Of a stretch of DNA of 64,000 bases, positions 60,501-64,000 are shown one piece after another (position 1 is the stretch's first letter; each line of letters starts with the position of its first letter). The position numbers and the translations under genes were made by a program. This DNA comes from Marthasterias glacialis (lineage: Eukaryota > Echinodermata > Asteroidea > Forcipulatida > Asteriidae): the NCBI GenBank assembly GCA_911728455.2, contig OU452227.1, forward strand, positions 11,937,110 to 12,001,109, given 5' to 3'. Below the pieces are notes generated by a model. It saw only the letters and a list, made by a program, of their open reading frames with translations, was not told where the DNA came from and did not search any database.

Positions 60501-63179
60501 GTCGCTCGTATAGTGTTACTGTTTGTACATCCGATATTTTTGTTGATGTTTATGTTTGTGTAAGGAGTACAATGAATCTAGCTACTTTGAGAAGTGACGT
60601 GCGTGTTCTTTAGGTTAAAAGGTTGAGCTTTCAAAATGGTTTTAATACTGTGTGTTTCATGATGGGCAATTAAGAAGTTACTATAACTATTGCGTAAAAA
60701 ATTCTTTTGGGAGGATCGTAGTGGTGGCTCTGAAAAGAGCCGTTGTGGTCTCAACGTTTCGAAAAGTATACTCTGCTCGTCTCCTGAAGACGAGCAGAGT
60801 ATACTGTTCGAAACGTCGAGACCATAGCTGCTCTTTTCAGGAGCCACCTCCCGTCCCAAAAGAAGTTTTAACCTAGTTGTACCCGCAATAGTTATAGTTC
60901 TTATTCTTCACATCATGCACTGAGCTTCAAACATCATTTCATTTCGGCTGTTGTTTTTACCAAACACACGGGTTACCCTAGTTTCAGGATGCAAATTGTG
61001 TACTAAGGTATTATTGACTTTATGTAAATATATTTCAATGCAAAGGCAACCAAACCAACCTGTTTATAGAAAAATGTAAGGACACGTTTCCGGAAAATCA
61101 GCTAAAAACGGTTTATGTATTATATGAGAATTTGTTCGTGTTCATATAAATACACCTACGAGCTTGTTTGATTTTGCGCATCGATATGAAACTAATTGCA
61201 ATGTTATTAGTATTTCAGGATACCCCGTTGATACCCAGGGGCACCCTGTAGATACCCAGGGATATCCCATATATATACCCAGGCCCCTGTAGATATCCAG
61301 GGGTACCCCGTATAACTGGAAGTTAGCCTGTAGACAGGGGTAGCCTGTAGATACCTTGGGTATCCTGTGGATACTCTTTGAAATACACCGAGCCTTTGTA
61401 ATAACATACGTTTTAGTTCAGCTGTCTCTACTTCTTATTTGTGTTATTTTAAGGTACAGTCAAACAAAATTGTCAACTATCCTCATACAAAGTACACCAT
61501 TAGTTATATTAAAAAAAATAGTTCCAACCAAACCTCCAGAGAATTATTTCTGTCAAAACTACTAAGACCCCCAAAATAAATACTATTGCAGCAATCGAAG
61601 TAAAGGCTGATCATGAGCGTGCGCAATCCGTGACAAATAATGAACAATTTCTTGATATTTTCACTAAAACGAGGTGTGTTTTTGTTGAAAACTATAGGAT
61701 GAGAATTCATTTACTCAAACTAAAAAAAACTTTCAAACTTATGTCGAAAACAGCCCAAGGACGTGTCCAAATAAATGGCTTCGGCAGCGGATATGCCAGG
61801 ATCTCCGAAAAGTCCTACGTTGTCGTTGCAGCCAAAGCCAAAGCCGTAGCCGAAGTCGCTTGATTCAGACACGGCCTTTATATGTTTTTTTCCTCCATGC
61901 TCATAGGAGCAAAGCATCCTCCCAAAGAGCAAGACCTATTTTTGTTATATACATGTAGGCTAAGCCGTTGTTTGAATCGCTACTCAAGAAGTCAATTGGC
62001 GTTGGCGTAATTATAATACCGTAGATCATCAACGTGTAGGCCATCGGGCCAAGAAACATATAAGACAAACATGTCCGTGAATTTACTGACGATATCGTAA
62101 CACGGCTGGCCACAAGGCTACGACACGTGGGCCTGTCTGACGTATGGTGACGTCTTTATCAGGTTACTATTTGCCTTCATGTAATGGATCTAGTGTAACC
62201 GATAATGTATAAAACACTTTAGGCACCATATAATGTTATAATGTTATTTTCATAAGCTTGTATGTTTCTTTTCCTCCTTTAGCATGGTAAGAAATGTTTT
62301 GCTACAAAGAAGAGCAGTGGAAAGGAGGCATCGCGACCCTCGGGACAACTGTCTCAACAATTGGAACCACGGTATCAAAAACCGTTTACAACTAAGCCAT
62401 TTCATCAAGCTACTGCCATTGGCGTTCCGGTTTCCATCAGTAGTGAGCACAAAACTACCGAGATCGACCGTGAAAATACCACCACGGAGCCCGCCCCCGG
62501 CAAGCATCAGCTCGACTGCCTACGGGGAATCAAATTCAAGCTTGGCTGGCGTTACAACAAACCTTCCTCCTCAATGAATAGACAAAACGTCATATGTGGT
62601 GGAGAATTCAACAGCAGTATGCCTTTCACGACGCGTGACGTCAATGCAATGTCTTTGACATCAACTCCGACCGGGTTATTCAAAAACCCCGAGAGTCATG
62701 CCTTTGGGGATACGCTGTGCGAGGAGGACACCAATATGGCAAATGATCGGCTGCAGGAATCCGCTCGCAATCAACCGGCTTGCTGTGGGCCAGTCGGTGT
62801 TAACCTCACCTCGCCTGATTCACCACCATTAGACGTTACATATAACCGTTCCGGACAATTTGCCATGATTACCGCGCGTGGAACGTCGCTAATAGAATCA
62901 GACGATCTCAGTCAGGTGAAAGGAATAACCATTATGGATTTGGGCGCCAAAGGAGACACAGCTGTTGAACCCTTGGGACTCTCTAATGACGTCATGAGCG
63001 CGGGAAGAGAGCGATGGGACAGCAAAGACAACTTGGGCGTTGAGAACGCAGACACGAGCTCTTCCAGTGGTTTGAGAGAGACTTGTGGTTTCCACGTCAC
63101 TAGTCCGTCAGAGAGAGGGATTGGAATGACCCTTCTTCGGCATTGCAATGTTTGGAACGTAAAATATACAACCATGTAA
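51565..63179 (+). CDS. Pc: Polycomb-type chromobox protein
   Basis: Five exons, 51565-51696, 52230-52273, 53222-53296, 58685-58775 and 62283-63179 (stop TAA), with agreeing phases (0, 2, 2, 0), give 412 residues. The chromodomain spans about residues 31-83: IYIADSIRK, GKQEYLVKWKGW, then FNTWEPEANILD and LIKLYEQ. The trimethyl-lysine cage is complete (Tyr32, Trp53, Trp56), so the protein should read H3K27me3 or H3K9me3 in the nucleus, as Polycomb and CBX2/4/6/7/8 do within PRC1. After it come a basic stretch (residues 84-95) and VILK, similar to the segment after the chromodomain in CBX proteins. The last exon (298 residues) is Ser/Thr-rich and matches nothing I recognise. A clear C-terminal Pc box, which binds RING1, was not found. 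The ATG has A at -3. Introns hold several repeats. Confidence 0.85.
52562..52883. mobile_element. hAT-type MITE with perfect 8-bp target duplication
   Basis: The 322-bp element begins CAGCGCCGTAACT and ends AGTTACGCCACTG. It is flanked by CCGTACAT on both sides (52,554-52,561 and 52,884-52,891). It is the same family as 39,448-39,880 and lies in intron 2 of the chromobox gene. Confidence 0.88.
55885..55945 (-). repeat. Diverged copy of the histone-stem-loop-like repeat
   Basis: On the minus strand GGTTCTTTCCAGAGCC (55,900-55,915) is followed by ACTAACACT, and an AAAAGAGCCGG half copy stands before it. It is a short degraded member of the family best seen at 60,703. Confidence 0.5.
57905..58145. 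repeat. AAGTCGAC-containing repeat
   Basis: TCTCACCAAGTCGACTTATC and later copies of GTCGACTTG and AGTCGACAT in both orientations form an imperfect palindromic structure of about 240 bp. CTCACCAAGTCGACTTGC also occurs near 697-714, so this is a dispersed repeat. The type is not known. Confidence 0.5.
58188..58402. repeat. Minisatellite, CACTCCTGGAACTCCGTAGTGTAC unit
   Basis: About six copies of a unit of 30-45 bp built on ACTCCTGGAACTCCGTAGTG with variable spacers (TAAATGGATGG). A further single copy lies near 58,540. It lies in intron 3 of the chromobox gene, just before exon 4. Confidence 0.8.
58408..58510. mobile_element. Truncated hAT-type MITE copy
   Basis: Starts GGCAGCGTGTAGCCAGGATT and carries a long G run, then GGGGCATTGC and GAATTACATGTAT, in the same order as the element at 33,459. 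The right end is missing. Confidence 0.65.
59620..59765 (+). repeat. Histone-stem-loop-like repeat, single copy
   Basis: It contains GAGCAGAGTATTTTACGAAA, CTCGTCGAGACCACAACGG, then GGCTCGTTTCAGAGCT (59,699-59,714), followed after a gap by CCAAAAAGAGA. These are the same blocks in the same order as the right arm at 60,789-60,875, with several substitutions. It is in intron 4 of the chromobox gene. Confidence 0.65.
60703..60875. repeat. Palindrome of two histone-stem-loop-like repeats
   Basis: Two inverted arms (60,703-60,787 and 60,789-60,875) meet at CTCGTCTCCTGAAGACGAG. The left arm read on the minus strand contains a perfect GGCTCTTTTCAGAGCC (60,741-60,726) followed by ACCAC. The right arm has GCTCTTTTCAGGAGCCACC (60,828-60,846). 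A CCAAAAGAA block lies about 10-15 nt past each stem-loop. This is the layout of metazoan histone mRNA 3' ends: stem-loop, ACC, then a purine-rich downstream element. No histone coding sequence is nearby, so it is called a repeat. Confidence 0.75.
61215..61385. repeat. Degenerate GATACCCAGGGGTACCCTGTA minisatellite
   Basis: About eight imperfect copies of a 17-27-bp unit near CCTGTAGATACCCAGGGG, in intron 4 of the chromobox gene. The unit is partly self-complementary, so parts can pair with one another. Confidence 0.75.
61757..61878. mobile_element. MITE related to the 41,652 element
   Basis: Begins AAGGACGTGTCCAAATAAAT with GGCTTCGGC and ends with the inverted GCCGTAGCCGAAGTCGCTTG followed by ATTCAGACACGGCCTT. 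It is 122 bp and non-coding. Confidence 0.7.
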
Positions 63180-64000
63180 AGTTGTTTGTGGTCGATGTTT
63201 CACGCCCCCGTTTTACACACAGATGATAACAATCAATGACTTCTGACGGATTGATTGTTTCGGTGTGATAGTTGTAAATTGCGGTAAACATGCAGTGACA
63301 TTAACTTCACAGAATGATGGTTTCCTGTTGCCGAAACAAGTTTTGGACAATATCTTACTGACCTCCAAAGAGGGCTTTGCAACTAAGATGCACAAATATT
63401 TATACCATCATCGGCTGTGCTCCAAGTTCACATACCATTTTTATTCTACAAATTGATAACACTCAAATTGAAGAGCGACTAAAAGAAGCAATGTTTTAAT
63501 GTAAATACCTTAATGGAATTGGAAGATACAGTTCAAGTCTATCACGTAATCGAACGTGATTTCCCTCAACATACAATGCTTTATCGTGTGAAGGAAATGA
63601 TACGCCCACTCTTTTTTGGAAGGGGGAACGCCCACTTAGCTTCTGGCTGTTACACTATACATATTTCCGTTTAAAACAAGTTACATGCACCAATATGGTA
63701 AATTCTCTCATCATTAAGTACTGCACAACCCAAAGTACTTCAATTCTATAATTACAATATATAGAATTGAAGTTCAAAAGGAAATTTTGAAGTCAAGAAG
63801 TAACAAAAACACAGAGGGGCTTCACTAAAGAATCTACATATTCCCAGTCCAACCAGTTTTATTCAATTAATTTGTTTCTTTTTTTCCAATCAATTTGAAT
63901 GTCCATGTCATACAAAGCGATTTACAGGCAACAAGCTCAAGACAATCTCCAAGAACAAACATTCCCAATTCGATATTCTCTTCTTATTATTGTGGATAGC
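63180..64000 (+). other. 3' flank of the chromobox gene
   Basis: Presumed 3' untranslated region and flank. I found no AATAAA signal in this piece, so the transcript end was not located. A small AT-rich hairpin (CAATTCTATAATTACAATAT with its pair) lies near 63,739-63,768. No further coding exon with a Pc box was recognised. Confidence 0.4.

Noticed and set aside
60726-60741. The 3' end of a real histone gene
   Set aside because: No histone coding sequence was found upstream on the matching strand, and related sequences occur at other places, so it is called a repeat.

Overview
This is a window of animal nuclear DNA: AT-rich, intron-rich, with GT-AG introns and many short inverted-repeat transposons. 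I infer an echinoderm, perhaps a sea star. The reasons are the HYR-rich receptor gene, a Polycomb-type chromobox gene, a C16orf89-type gene, TTAGGG-type repeats, and small transposons with TTTAAAGGC ends that resemble elements I remember from echinoderm genomes. No database was searched, so the species call is an inference.

Three protein-coding genes could be rebuilt exon by exon, with every reading phase agreeing. (1) Minus strand, about 13,370 to 924 and continuing off the left edge: 19 exons and 1,328 codons. It encodes a signal peptide, a NIDO domain, eight HYR domains in four A-B pairs, an HRM-like segment, and a GAIN domain ending in a GPS motif. This is the ectodomain of an adhesion G-protein-coupled receptor whose seven-helix part must lie outside the window. 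(2) Minus strand, 45,445 to 29,809: a complete seven-exon, 349-residue secreted protein of the C16orf89 (UPF0764/DUF4735) family. (3) Plus strand, 51,565 to 63,179: a five-exon, 412-residue Polycomb-type chromobox protein with a complete methyl-lysine cage but no convincing Pc box.

Between and inside these genes: 13.4-16.3 kb holds a foldback element with a (TGCGACGG-A8)n core and a 3-copy tandem repeat. At 16.4-17.7 kb there is a broken non-LTR retrotransposon on the minus strand. From 17.7 to 27 kb I support no gene, only a roughly 105-bp minisatellite and a small inverted-repeat element. At 27.0-29.0 kb there is a 2-kb interstitial telomere-like array in which a pure 510-bp (TTCGGG) block sits inside (TTAGGG). 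The introns of gene 2 carry several hAT-type and TTTAAAGG-ended elements. At 44-47 kb there are tRNA-derived sequences, including a perfect inverted pair resembling initiator tRNA-Met. The introns of gene 3 carry minisatellites, another hAT-type element, and copies of a repeat that contains a histone-mRNA-like 3' stem-loop.

The three genes show no operon-like relationship, as expected for an animal genome. The most distinctive items are the NIDO-HYR(8)-HRM-GAIN/GPS receptor, the TTCGGG/TTAGGG block structure, the histone-stem-loop repeat and the initiator-tRNA-like palindrome.
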